From NCBI GenBank assembly GCA_021798485.1, contig JAJZGK010000002.1, positions 1 to 50,546 of the forward strand: a DNA stretch of 50,546 nt, in the 5' to 3' direction. Position numbers and translations under genes: made by a program. The notes below the pieces were generated by a model. That model did no database searches, had not been told where the DNA came from, and saw only the letters and a list, made by a program, of their open reading frames with translations. Origin of the DNA: Pseudomonadota bacterium. Lineage in GTDB: Bacteria; Pseudomonadota; Alphaproteobacteria; Rhodospirillales; Magnetospirillaceae. Numbering within the stretch: position 1 is the stretch's first letter; every line of letters begins with the position of its first letter. Shown piece after piece: positions 8,252 through 16,892 of the stretch.

Positions 8252-10602
8252 AGTATTTTGAAGCGTTTGGCGAAGGCGGATTCCATTCGGCGTTCATGAC
8301 GACCTATGCGTTCGGATCGCTCGCCTTCGAGGACATACCGTTCCCGAAGCTCCGAGGTGCCGGATGTCGCAACATCACCGTCCTAGCCGATAGGGGGATG
8401 GTCAATCAGGCTTTTTCGGAGTTTGGGCCGCCGCGCTTTGCCGGAACCAGCTACCATCTCATCAAGACCGATGCGCCGGGCGTTTTCCATCCCAAAATTA
8501 CGATGTTGATCGGCGAAGCCAAAGGTCGGTTGATCGTAGGTTCGGCAAACCTGACCGCCCTCGGCCTTGGCGGTAACAAAGAGCAGATTGCCAGCATCTC
8601 ATATTCGCCTGAGGCGCTGGAGAACGCCAAATTTTTCAAAAGCGCGCTTGGATATTTTCTGCGCTATGTGCCGCTGGACGATCCGTGGTTTCCGATCAGC
8701 CTCCAACGGGCGCTTCGATCCGCTTCATGGTTGCGTGATGATAAGTTCGATCACAGCTTCGATGGAGCGGGAACGGCAGAACTCAATCTTTTGTTCGACC
8801 GCCCGGAGATCACTTTCCTCAATCAGATCATCGCATCCATAGGCGATGATCCGATTGAACGGCTTGTCATCGTGTCGCCCTATTGGGACGTGCAGCTTGA
8901 AGGGCTGGAACAACTCCGCGCTGCGCTCGAAAATCCCTCCACTGATATTCTGATCGAGAGCGATGCAAACGGCTTCCCCTCGGACGCGCTGTCGGGATTT
9001 TCAGATACGTCTTTGTTCGATGTCAGTGCGCAGGCGGAGAGCCGGTTCCTCCACGCAAAGCTCATCGTCGCTCACGGTGAAGGTTGGGATCATGTGATTT
9101 CCGGCAGTATGAATTGCACCTTCCCTGCCTTGATGGGACCGGCGGCCCACGGAAATGCGGAAGCAGGAATCTACAAGCGCGTTCCGCGCGGTACAGCCTT
9201 GGAAGTATTGGGGCTGGCGGATTACCACGATGCCCGCGTTGAGGGCGATCGACTCGCGGCGCTTCAGCAATCATTCGAGGGGGCCAAGGACGCGGAGTCT
9301 TCGATAGATGGCGGCACCTTGATATTGCAGGCGGGGAAACTGTCATGGACAGCCCCTACGGCGTTGCCGGCGGCCCCGGCGACGATCCAACTCTATGACC
9401 GCGATGGATCGGCTTTGGCGGAAATGGAATTGAACAGCAGTTCGGCGAGCTACGCGGTTTCGCCCGATGCACAACGTCCCAAATATGGGATCGTGACATT
9501 CCCGGACGGCGCGATGTCGGCCCCGGTCCAAATCGTCGATCTTGATTATCTCGCCGTGACGACCTTGCCCGCATCACGCGGGTGCAAGCGGCGGCTGATG
9601 GACACACTTGTCGAATCCATCCACGAAGATTTGGTTCTGATCGAAACGCTCAATCAACTCGAAGCGTTGGAGGAAGAAGATCGCGCAAGCCAGCCCGATC
9701 AAACGCCACGAGCCAAGCCGCAAGCGTCCGATACTGCGTCGCCGACATATGAAGTCCTTTCATACGAGGATTTTATCCGCGCGCGGACTCACGCGAACGC
9801 GCAAGGCAGATCGTTCGGACTATACCTGAATAGTCGCCATGATAGCGCGGCCAGCTTGATGAGCGCCTGCCTCAATCGGATGATCGGCTTGGTCGGCCCC
9901 GATTTGAGAGGCATGGAAGATGAGGATGTCGACGCTCTTGGCGCGATAGATTTCCGAACCATAGAACCGCAATCGGCAGATGATGATCGAAGCGGTGACG
10001 CTCGCACGGAAGGCACATCCCTAACCCAATCACTTTCGGCGCAAAGCCGCGCGACCGCCAAGAAGTTCCAAGAGGCCGTTACCGCCTTCGAGACTCGGTG
10101 CAAGGCACTCTCGGAAAAGAAAATCACGACATCGGAGATGGTCCGGCTTCGCGCGCTTATGCAGATCATTCTCGCGCACGCACAGCCCATATCAGGTTCA
10201 TTCTCACCTTCGCAAATTCTTCCCGTATATACGGCGGAAGGTTACGACTGGCCGCGTCTGATCGGTCGATTGCTGCTACAGCATTTCGGCGCGACACGGG
10301 CGTTGCAAAGCCTGACCGTTGAGCCGGATGAGTCCGAACAGCAACGAGTCCTTGAATATCTTGCGCTCTCGAATTGGGCGGCGAAGGCCGCGCGCGCAGC
10401 AATCCTCTCGCACAAGAAGGCGGGCGCACTACGCGGTCCGCTTGAACGGCTGATTGCTGCGCTCACCGCGCAAACGCAGACAATTCTTTCTGTTATTGCA
10501 GACGACCGTGCCTATTTTGACGAGATCAGCGGTAAGCTTGATGAGCGGTTTGAGGATCGTTTGCGGTTCTTAACGAAGATCGGCGTTCATATATGCACCT
10601 AG
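8248..10602 (+). CDS. Phospholipase D-fold (HKD-like) protein, 784 aa, candidate nuclease effector
   Basis: The N-terminal 370 residues hold two PLD-like half-sites. The first is FHPKITMLIGEAKGRLIVGS followed by ANLT (about residues 77-101); the second is FLHAKLIVAH... then ISGSMNCT (about 267-290). Each has the H-x-K and a GS-x-N, as in PLD-type nucleases, although the Asp of HKD is not obvious. A short beta-rich segment follows (about 365-440), then a long helical region to the end. Cytoplasmic PLD-fold proteins of this kind act as nucleases in restriction and phage-defence systems (for example BfiI, DISARM DrmC). It is coupled by ATGA overlap to the unknown gene upstream. There is no methylase or helicase nearby. 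It is AT-richer than the core genome. Confidence 0.75.
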   Translation: MKYFEAFGEGGFHSAFMTTYAFGSLAFEDIPFPKLRGAGCRNITVLADRGMVNQAFSEFGPPRFAGTSYHLIKTDAPGVFHPKITMLIGEAKGRLIVGSANLTALGLGGNKEQIASISYSPEALENAKFFKSALGYFLRYVPLDDPWFPISLQRALRSASWLRDDKFDHSFDGAGTAELNLLFDRPEITFLNQIIASIGDDPIERLVIVSPYWDVQLEGLEQLRAALENPSTDILIESDANGFPSDALSGFSDTSLFDVSAQAESRFLHAKLIVAHGEGWDHVISGSMNCTFPALMGPAAHGNAEAGIYKRVPRGTALEVLGLADYHDARVEGDRLAALQQSFEGAKDAESSIDGGTLILQAGKLSWTAPTALPAAPATIQLYDRDGSALAEMELNSSSASYAVSPDAQRPKYGIVTFPDGAMSAPVQIVDLDYLAVTTLPASRGCKRRLMDTLVESIHEDLVLIETLNQLEALEEEDRASQPDQTPRAKPQASDTASPTYEVLSYEDFIRARTHANAQGRSFGLYLNSRHDSAASLMSACLNRMIGLVGPDLRGMEDEDVDALGAIDFRTIEPQSADDDRSGDARTEGTSLTQSLSAQSRATAKKFQEAVTAFETRCKALSEKKITTSEMVRLRALMQIILAHAQPISGSFSPSQILPVYTAEGYDWPRLIGRLLLQHFGATRALQSLTVEPDESEQQRVLEYLALSNWAAKAARAAILSHKKAGALRGPLERLIAALTAQTQTILSVIADDRAYFDEISGKLDERFEDRLRFLTKIGVHICT

Positions 10603-10700
10603 GAGGTGACCATCTGAAGGTCGGTGATATCGACAGCCATCGGATGGTGATCAGCGTTGAACATGGTAAAGGCAGGTCACCATCCAGAAAATGCGGATGA
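10602..10700 (+). pseudogene. Tyrosine recombinase (integrase) remnant
   Basis: A frame opening at 10602 and stopping at 10698-10700 reads HLKVGDIDSHRMVISVEHGK then GR. This is the strand-turn-strand of tyrosine recombinases: 'L.V.DID...M.I.V..GKG.K', carrying the catalytic Lys. It closely matches the XerD/IS91-accompanying integrase type. About 32 codons survive; the N-terminal domain, the Arg-His-Arg triad and the Tyr are missing. It sits just 3' of the PLD gene and about 110 bp from the tRNA-Ser 3' end. Confidence 0.65.
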
Positions 10701-10808
10701 TGAAGAACAGATGTGAACGGGGCGGAGAAATGTTTCTCAATAGCCCGCAAGATAGTGAATTTTTCCGACTATTTTCGGATGAACGTAACCGACCCAAAAA
10801 TGTGCGTC

Positions 10809-10898
10809 TGGCGGATGGGGTGGGATTCGAACCCACGGTGGGCTTGCACCCACGGCGGTTTTCAAGACCGCTGCCTTAAACCACTCGGCCACCCATCC
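10809..10898 (-). tRNA. tRNA-Ser (anticodon UGA)
   Basis: A 90-nt class II tRNA. The acceptor stem pairs GGATGGG with CCCATCC, discriminator G, and CCA is encoded (10811-10809). The anticodon stem is GCGGT/ACCGC with loop CTTGAAA, giving anticodon TGA. There is a long variable arm (GTGGG TGCAA GCCCAC) and a T arm GTGGG-TTCGAAT-CCCAC. Its 3' end faces the accessory region 5119-10800, as is usual for integration at tRNA genes. Confidence 0.96.
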
Positions 10899-10914
10899 GG
10901 CGTTGCGAGGGGCA

Positions 10915-10943
10915 TGTTTAGCCCGAGCGGCCGGGGAACGCAA
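10915..10943 (-). promoter_or_regulatory. Candidate promoter of tRNA-Ser
   Basis: On the minus strand TTGCGT (10943-10938) and TAAACA (10920-10915) are spaced by 17 bp. The -10 lies 16 bp before the tRNA 5' end. Confidence 0.45.
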
Positions 10944-11033
10944 CCGCCCTCGCATGGCGGTGTTGTTGAAATCAGGCATTGTTTCATTGGTAAAAAGGCG
11001 CATGGTGTCTGACCTTGAAGTCAGGAGAGGGCC

Positions 11034-11360
11034 ATGGCCAGGCAGACTGAGGATGAGGGCGCCGAAAAAGCCCGGATTTTAAGGGCGTTCGCCTTTCAGG
11101 TGCATCGCAAGCAGCCCCTCGATGCGGTGGTGCTGGAGTTCATCGAACAGGAATTGCAGCGCGGGCGGCGCAAGGAGTTCCGCCCCGCCGCCGAGGCCTT
11201 CAATGCCGAAGGGGTCACGGCGGCCATGGTGGCCCTGGGGCTGCTGGGCGGCGAGGGTGCCGCGCTGTTCCGGGTGCTGGCCAACGATCTGCGCGATCAC
11301 CGTCTGATGTCCACCGTGCTGGAGGCCCTGGCCGCCCATCACGAGGCCGGGGCCGCTTAG
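11034..11360 (+). CDS. Conserved hypothetical protein, 108 aa
   Basis: A small, charged, mostly helical soluble protein with no signal peptide, membrane helix or motif I recognise. A strong ribosome binding site, AGGAGAGGG, lies just before the ATG and GC-rich third positions match the core genome, so it is a real gene. It begins after the tRNA-Ser, reading away from it, and converges with the gene at 11396; the 35-bp gap contains a GC-rich imperfect stem. No function is suggested. Confidence 0.65.
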   Translation: MARQTEDEGAEKARILRAFAFQVHRKQPLDAVVLEFIEQELQRGRRKEFRPAAEAFNAEGVTAAMVALGLLGGEGAALFRVLANDLRDHRLMSTVLEALAAHHEAGAA

Positions 11361-11395
11361 CCGCTTAAACGAAAGCCGCGCCCGCAGGGGGGCGG

Positions 11396-11944
11396 TCAGC
11401 GTAAGAACAGCAGCACCCCGGCCATGAAGCCCAGGATGGCGGCGCCGGGCAGCAGCAGGGCCATTTTGCGGCGGGTGCGCTCGTGTTCCTGCTGTTCGTG
11501 GTGCCACTGCGCCTGAAAACCGCCCGAAACCACCCCCACCGAGGCGGCCTGCAGAAAATCGTTGAAGAAGATGCCGTCGAAGGCCCAGGGGGTGAAGCGG
11601 CCGTCGTAATATTCGTAGATCATCAGATTGATGCCCACGTTCTGATCGGCATGAATATCGGCCTGCCAGCGCTCCGCCACGCCCGAACGCTTCTCCTTTT
11701 CGCTGCGCACGCCGATGGCCTCGAAGGTGTAGAGGCCGCCCCGGAACAGGAATTCCCGTGTTTTCGGGCGCGTCGGGGCCGGCGGCGCCTCGGGCTCGGG
11801 GGGCGGGCGGTCGTCCACCACCCGCAGGGTGGAGGGGCGGGTCCGCAGCAGCGCCTCGATGGCCTTGGTGCGCTCTTGCATGCGGTCCTGCTGCGGCACC
11901 AGCTCCGATGTGCCGGTCCAGTCGTCGTTGTCGTCCGCGCTCAT
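11396..11944 (-). CDS. Hypothetical protein with C-terminal membrane anchor, 182 aa
   Basis: Starts MSADDNDDWTGTSELV at 11944; the longer frame to 12010 looks non-coding. A proline-rich linker (PPPEPEAPPAPTRP) precedes a roughly 100-residue domain with FRGGLYTFEAIGVRS and IYEYYDGRFTPWAFDGIFF. A single C-terminal helix, MALLLPGAAILGFMAGVLLF, after a positive cluster suggests a tail-anchored inner-membrane protein with the bulk in the cytoplasm. I do not recognise the family. It is divergent from the YdcF-like gene, with starts about 100 bp apart. Confidence 0.6.
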   Translation of the reverse strand: MSADDNDDWTGTSELVPQQDRMQERTKAIEALLRTRPSTLRVVDDRPPPEPEAPPAPTRPKTREFLFRGGLYTFEAIGVRSEKEKRSGVAERWQADIHADQNVGINLMIYEYYDGRFTPWAFDGIFFNDFLQAASVGVVSGGFQAQWHHEQQEHERTRRKMALLLPGAAILGFMAGVLLFLR

Positions 11945-12047
11945 GGCGTTTTCCCAGTTCTTGATCCTCGCCCGCGCAGAATAACAAGAGCTGGGGGCGG
12001 GGACCAGCACTTGCCCCAGGCGGCGGCAAAGAGTAAAGCTCTAGGGC

Positions 12048-12866
12048 ATGGTGTACCTGCTGTCTAAAATCGTTGGCGCCGTGCTGACGCCGGGTTTCGT
12101 TCTGCTGGTGGTGCTGCTGGTGGGCAGCGGCCTGTTGTGGATGCGCCAGTCCTGGCGCACCGGCCGGCTGCTGCTGTCGGGCGCGGCGCTGTTCCTGCTG
12201 GTGCTGGCGGTGCTGCCCACCGACGATCTGCTGCTGGCGCCGCTGGAAAACCGCTTTCCCACCAATCCGCCGCTGCCCCGCCATGTGGACGGCATCATCA
12301 TTCTGGGCGGGGCCATCAATCAGACCATCAGCAGCGCGCGCGGCCAGATCAATCTGACCGATGCCGCCGAGCGGCTGCTGGAAGGCGCCCGGCTGGCGCG
12401 GCTTTACCCCGAGGCCCGGGTGGTGTTCACCGGTGGCGCCGCCGATCCCTTCAATCAGAAACTGCGGGAAGCCCCCTACGCCGTGCGCGAGCTCGAGGAT
12501 CTGGGCGTGGCCCCCGGCCGCCTGGTGGTGGAGGATGCCTCGCGCAATACCTTCGAAAACGCCGTGTTCAGCCAGCGGCTGGCGCAGCCGAAAAAGGGTC
12601 AGATCTGGGTTCTGGTCACCTCGGCCAGCCATATGGCCCGCGCCATCGGGGTGTTCCGCACCGTCAACTGGCCGGTGATTCCCTGGCCGGTCAACTATGT
12701 CACCCCATCGCGCCCGCTGTTCGGCAGCCTTGACATGCTGGTGGAGAATATGCGGATTTTGTCCCTGGCCTTGCACGAATGGGGCGGCTTGCTGTTCTAC
12801 CGCCTGTCCGGCTGGACCGGCGCCCTGTTTCCGGAACCCGAGAAGGCGGCGAAAGTTGGAAAATAG
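12048..12866 (+). CDS. YdcF/ElyC/SanA-family (DUF218) membrane protein
   Basis: A 272-aa protein with two N-terminal hydrophobic helices (residues 1-60) and a DUF218 domain. Family marks are DGIIILGGAIN, then ARVVFTGGAAD, VVEDASRNTFENAVFS and LVTSASHMARAIGVF. DUF218 proteins such as ElyC and SanA affect envelope and peptidoglycan precursor use at low temperature or under detergent stress; their reaction is poorly known. It precedes an MltB-like lytic transglycosylase by 1 bp, then RlpA and a D,D-carboxypeptidase, fitting a cell-wall cluster. Confidence 0.8.
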   Translation: MVYLLSKIVGAVLTPGFVLLVVLLVGSGLLWMRQSWRTGRLLLSGAALFLLVLAVLPTDDLLLAPLENRFPTNPPLPRHVDGIIILGGAINQTISSARGQINLTDAAERLLEGARLARLYPEARVVFTGGAADPFNQKLREAPYAVRELEDLGVAPGRLVVEDASRNTFENAVFSQRLAQPKKGQIWVLVTSASHMARAIGVFRTVNWPVIPWPVNYVTPSRPLFGSLDMLVENMRILSLALHEWGGLLFYRLSGWTGALFPEPEKAAKVGK

Positions 12867-12867
12867 C

Positions 12868-13863
12868 GTGAAATCGGCCCTGGCTCTGCTGGCCTGCCTG
12901 CTGCTTGCCCTGGGCGCCGGCCCGGCCCGGGCCGCGGAAAAACCGGATTTTTCCGCCTGGCTCAAGGCGTTCCGCGCCGAGGCCACCGATCGCGGCATCC
13001 GCCCCGAGGTGCTGGATGCCGCCCTGACCGGCCTGCAGCCCATTGACCGGGTGCTGGAACTGGACCACCGCCAGCCGGAATTCACCCTGACCTTCAACCA
13101 GTATCTGTCGCGCGTGGTTTCGCCGCGGCGGGTGGCGCGCGGCCGGCGCATGATGGCCCGCAACCGCACCCTGTTGCGGGCGGTGTCGCGCCGCTATGGC
13201 GTTCCCGCCGCCAATATCGCCGCCATGTGGGGCATCGAAACCGATTTCGGCCGCCTGACCGGGGGCTTTCCCGTGGTGCCGGCCCTGGCCACCCTGGCCT
13301 ATGACGGACGGCGCAGCCACTATTTCCGCGGCGAGCTCTTGAACGCCCTGACCATGGTCAACCGCGGCCTGGCGCCGCTGCCGCGCCTGCGCGGCTCGTG
13401 GGCCGGGGCCATGGGGCAGTGCCAGTTCATGCCCTCCACCTATCTGCAGTATGCCCGCGCCTGGAACGGCGGCCCCAGCCCGGATATCTGGAACCGGCGG
13501 GCCGATGTGTTCGCCTCGGCGGCCAATTACCTGTCGGCGCTGGGCTGGAACCCGCATCAGCGCTGGGGGCGGGCGGTGCGCCTGCCGCCCCGTGGCCTTT
13601 CGCCCACCCTGGTGGGGCTGGGGGTGCGGCACAGCCTGACGGAATGGCGCAAGCTGGGCCTGCGCCAGGCCAACGGCAGGCCCTTGCCGCGCGGACCCAT
13701 GATGGCCTCGCTGATCCGCGCCGGCGGCGGCCGCGCCGACGGCACCGACAGCGGTCCGCCCTATCTGGTCTATGATAATTTCCGCGTCATCATGAAATGG
13801 AACCGCTCGGTGTTCTTCGCGCTGGCCGCCGGCACCCTTGCCGACCGTTTGGCCGGCCGGTAA
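12868..13863 (+). CDS. MltB-family lytic murein transglycosylase
   Basis: A 331-aa protein with an N-terminal signal peptide (SALALLACLLLALGAGPARA) and an SLT_2/GH103 domain. Catalytic Glu lies in MWGIETDFGRL; FPVVPALATLAYDGRR and GAMGQCQFMPSTYLQYA are diagnostic. Family members cleave the MurNAc-GlcNAc bond of peptidoglycan with 1,6-anhydro ring formation, in the periplasm. No lipobox was seen, so it is probably soluble. The GTG at 12868, one base after the upstream stop, was chosen; a TTG at 12856 is also in frame. It is followed 7 bp later by rlpA. Confidence 0.88.
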   Translation: MKSALALLACLLLALGAGPARAAEKPDFSAWLKAFRAEATDRGIRPEVLDAALTGLQPIDRVLELDHRQPEFTLTFNQYLSRVVSPRRVARGRRMMARNRTLLRAVSRRYGVPAANIAAMWGIETDFGRLTGGFPVVPALATLAYDGRRSHYFRGELLNALTMVNRGLAPLPRLRGSWAGAMGQCQFMPSTYLQYARAWNGGPSPDIWNRRADVFASAANYLSALGWNPHQRWGRAVRLPPRGLSPTLVGLGVRHSLTEWRKLGLRQANGRPLPRGPMMASLIRAGGGRADGTDSGPPYLVYDNFRVIMKWNRSVFFALAAGTLADRLAGR

Positions 13864-13870
13864 GGGAGGG

Positions 13871-14848
13871 ATGATGCGAAACCGCCGTTCGTTGCAGCGT
13901 TTCAAATCCAGGGGCCGGGTGCTGGTGGTGCTGGCCGGCTGCGCCTTTCTGGGGGCCTGCGCCAGCCAGCCCGAGGCCTATCAGGTGGGGAACACGGCGC
14001 CCCTGGGCCCGCACGGCGGCGTCTACAAGGTGGGCAAGCCCTATCAGATCGACGGTGTGTGGTACTATCCCTCGGAAAATTACGATTACGACGAAACCGG
14101 CATCGCCTCGTGGTACGGGCCGCATTTCGACAAGCAATACACCGCCAACGGTGAGCGCTTCGATCAGAACGAGGTGACGGCGGCGCACCGTACCCTGCCC
14201 ATGCCCAGCTTCGTGCGCGTCACCAATCTCGACAACGGCCGCTCGCTGGTGGTGCGCATCAACGATCGCGGGCCTTTCGCCCACGGCCGCATTCTTGATC
14301 TGTCGCGCCGGGCCGCCCAGCTGCTCGGCATGGAGGGGACCGGCACGGCGCGGGTGCGGGTGCAGATCATGGCCGATGAAAGCCGCCAGATCGCCATGCA
14401 GATGAACAGCGGCCAGCTGCAGGCCGATACCCCGCCGGTAGAAGCGGCGCCGCGCGCCCCGGTGATGGCGGAAAGCCTGCCGCCGCCCGGCGTGGACGCC
14501 CGGCCCCAACCGATCATTCGGGCCGCGCCCGCGCCCCGGCCCGCCGCCGTGGCCCAGGATCCGGCCCTCAGTCCGGCCCGCCTGGCCCGGCAAACGGTGG
14601 AGCAGGGGGCGCCGGCGCCCGGTCATCTCTTCATTCAGGCCGGGGCCTTTCAGCGCTATACCAATGCCAACCGCCTGAATGCCGCCCTGCAAGCCTTCGG
14701 TCAAAGCGCCATCACCCAGGTGCAAACCAGGGAGGGCCCCCTGTTCCGTGTGCGTCTGGGGCCGTTCAGCGATATGCACGATGCCGACGCCTTGCTGGAA
14801 ACCGTTCTCAAATCGGGATATCCCGACGCCAAACTGGTCGTGGACTAG
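13871..14848 (+). CDS. rlpA: RlpA septal-ring lipoprotein with SPOR domain
   Basis: About 325 aa. A lipobox, LGAC, closes the signal peptide. The double-psi beta-barrel follows, with the conserved TGIASWYGPHF, GERFDQ and RINDRGPFAHGRILDLSRRA, then a Pro/Ala-rich linker and a C-terminal SPOR domain (FIQAGAFQRYTNANRLNAAL). RlpA proteins bind, and in some bacteria cleave, stem-peptide-free glycan at the division site. GGGAGGG at 13864-13870 abuts the ATG at 13871; the next ATG, 13874, has better spacing and may be the real start. Confidence 0.92.
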   Translation: MMRNRRSLQRFKSRGRVLVVLAGCAFLGACASQPEAYQVGNTAPLGPHGGVYKVGKPYQIDGVWYYPSENYDYDETGIASWYGPHFDKQYTANGERFDQNEVTAAHRTLPMPSFVRVTNLDNGRSLVVRINDRGPFAHGRILDLSRRAAQLLGMEGTGTARVRVQIMADESRQIAMQMNSGQLQADTPPVEAAPRAPVMAESLPPPGVDARPQPIIRAAPAPRPAAVAQDPALSPARLARQTVEQGAPAPGHLFIQAGAFQRYTNANRLNAALQAFGQSAITQVQTREGPLFRVRLGPFSDMHDADALLETVLKSGYPDAKLVVD

Positions 14849-14890
14849 GAAGATCCCCGTCTTCCCGCCCGCGTCATTCAACCGAGGACC

Positions 14891-16096
14891 ATGCCGACCA
14901 TGTCATTGCTTCCGTTCCGTCGTTCCGTGGCCGCCTGCGCCGCCGCCCTGGCCCTGCTGACAGGGGTGTCCGCCTCGGCGGAAACCATCGAGACGCAGGC
15001 CCGCCAGGCCATCATCGTCGATTACAACACCGGCGCGGTACTGCTGGAAAAGAACGCCGACCAGCTGATGACCCCGTCGTCCATGAGCAAGCTGATGACC
15101 GTCTACATGGTCTTCTCGCGGCTAAAGGACGGCAGCCTGAAGATGAGCGACAAGCTGCAGGTGAGTGAAACCGCCTGGCGCAAGCATTACCGTTCCGATG
15201 GCTCGATGATGTTCCTGCCGCTGCATGCCCAGGTCAGCATTTCCGATCTGTTGCACGGCGTCATCATCCAGTCGGGCAACGATGCCTGTTCGGTGCTGGC
15301 CGAGGGGCTGGCCGGCAGCGAGGACGCCTTCGCCGCCGAGGAAACCCGCAAGGCGCGTGAACTGGGCCTGACCCGCTCCACCTTCCGCAACGCCAGCGGC
15401 CTGCCCGAACCGGGCCATCAGATGACGGCGCGCGATCTGGCCACCCTGGCCCGCATCCTGATCAGCCAGTTCCCGCAGTATTACGAAATTTTTTCCGAAA
15501 AGAGCTTCGCCTACAACAACATCAAGCAGGATAACCGCAACCCGCTGATCTGGGAGAACATCCAGGGCGCCGACGGCCTGAAGACCGGCCATACCGAGGA
15601 CGGCGGTTTCAGTCTGGTGGGCTCGGTGCTGCGCAATGGGCGCCGGGTGATCCTGGTGATGAACGGCCTGCCCACCAACCGGGCCCGCACCGAGGAATCC
15701 GACCGTCTGATCGAATGGGCCTTCCGCGAATTCGGCGATTACGCCCTGTTCAAGGCCGGCGACAAGGTGACCGATGCCGCTGTCTGGCTGGGGCGGAGCG
15801 CCAGCGTGCCGCTGGTGGTGAGCAAATCCCTGGAGGTGACCATGCCGCGCTCGTCGCGCGATGAGATGAAGGTGGTGGCGTCTTACACCGGCCCCATCGC
15901 CGCTCCCATCCACAAGGGCCAGACCGTGGGCGAGGTGATCATCACCGCCCCCGGCATGAGCGAGGTGCATGTGCCGCTGCTGGCGGGCGCCGACGTGGCC
16001 AAGCTGGGCTTCTTCGGCCGCATGGGCGCCGCCCTGCATGGCCTGCTGTTCGGCGCGCCCAAGCCGGCCGAGACCACGGCGGCGGTGAAGGGCTGA
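14891..16096 (+). CDS. dacC: D-alanyl-D-alanine carboxypeptidase (PBP5/6 type)
   Basis: A 401-aa serine peptidase S11. It has a signal peptide (ACAAALALLTGVSASA), SxxK as SMSK in PSSMSKLMTVYMVF, SxN as SGN in IIQSGNDAC, and KTG in GLKTGHTEDGG, followed by the C-terminal PBP5 domain. It removes the terminal D-Ala of peptidoglycan pentapeptides in the periplasm. An amphipathic C-terminal helix ends the protein. It follows rlpA and precedes tmk by 11 bp. dacC versus dacA/dacF naming is not resolved by sequence. Confidence 0.9.
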   Translation: MPTMSLLPFRRSVAACAAALALLTGVSASAETIETQARQAIIVDYNTGAVLLEKNADQLMTPSSMSKLMTVYMVFSRLKDGSLKMSDKLQVSETAWRKHYRSDGSMMFLPLHAQVSISDLLHGVIIQSGNDACSVLAEGLAGSEDAFAAEETRKARELGLTRSTFRNASGLPEPGHQMTARDLATLARILISQFPQYYEIFSEKSFAYNNIKQDNRNPLIWENIQGADGLKTGHTEDGGFSLVGSVLRNGRRVILVMNGLPTNRARTEESDRLIEWAFREFGDYALFKAGDKVTDAAVWLGRSASVPLVVSKSLEVTMPRSSRDEMKVVASYTGPIAAPIHKGQTVGEVIITAPGMSEVHVPLLAGADVAKLGFFGRMGAALHGLLFGAPKPAETTAAVKG

Positions 16097-16107
16097 AAGC
16101 CGGCGCC

Positions 16108-16782
16108 ATGAGCGGACGCTTCATCACCTTCGAAGGCGGAGAGGGGGCGGGGAAATCCACCCAGCTCCGCCTGTTGGCCGAAGCCTTGCGGGGCGCCGGG
16201 TTCGACGTGCTGGCCACGCGCGAACCCGGCGGCTCGCCCGGCGCCGAGGATATCCGCCGCCTGCTGGTGGAAGGCGAAACCGGCCGCTGGGACGCCATGA
16301 CCGAAACCCTGCTGCATTACGCCGCCCGGCGCGATCATCTGGTGCGTACGGTGTGGCCGGCCTTGAGCGCCGGCCGCTGGGTGCTCTCGGATCGTTTCGC
16401 CGATTCCACCAACGCCTATCAGGGCCGGGGCCACGGCCTGCCCGCTCATGCCATCGAACAGCTTTATCAGCTGGTGGTGGGGGCCTTCGCCCCCGATCTC
16501 ACCCTGATTCTCGATCTGCCGGTGGAGGAGGGGCTGGGCCGGGCCGCCGGACGCGGCGGCGCCGAGGACCGCTACGAGCGCATGGGGCTGGAGTTTCACC
16601 GGCGCCTGCGCCAGGGCTTCCTGGAGATCGCCAAGGCGCAGCCCGAACGCTGCGTGGTCATCTCGGCGGCGGCGCCGGTGGCCGAGGTGCATGCGGCGGT
16701 GCTGCACGTGGTGCGCGAGCGGTTCGGCCCTTTTGGCGCGATAGAGATGCAGGGGGCGCGACAACCGACACAAATATTGTGA
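16108..16782 (+). CDS. tmk: Thymidylate kinase
   Basis: A 224-aa dTMP kinase (dTMP + ATP to dTDP). P-loop FEGGEGAGKST, the DR(Y/F) motif as LSDRFADSTNAYQG, TREPGGSPGAE for the nucleotide and a short lid with RGGAEDRYERMG. The length is usual, with a slightly long C-terminus. In alphaproteobacteria tmk normally runs straight into holB; here a bacteriohemerythrin gene lies between. Confidence 0.95.
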   Translation: MSGRFITFEGGEGAGKSTQLRLLAEALRGAGFDVLATREPGGSPGAEDIRRLLVEGETGRWDAMTETLLHYAARRDHLVRTVWPALSAGRWVLSDRFADSTNAYQGRGHGLPAHAIEQLYQLVVGAFAPDLTLILDLPVEEGLGRAAGRGGAEDRYERMGLEFHRRLRQGFLEIAKAQPERCVVISAAAPVAEVHAAVLHVVRERFGPFGAIEMQGARQPTQIL

Positions 16783-16892
16783 ACTAATTGAAAACAATGA
16801 GGAATTTTTAGAAAAGGCCGCGCCGCCCCTGGTGAGGGACCGACCGGCTTGTTAGGATGGGCTGGGGACTTTCTCGGAAGGGGATGCAAGGC

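Noticed and set aside
4813-10898. A tRNA-Ser 3'-end duplication as the left att site of the island
   Set aside because: I looked for the tRNA 3' end (GATGGGGTGGGATTCGAACC on the plus strand) near 4670-5400 and 6450-6720 and found no copy, so no att pair is claimed.
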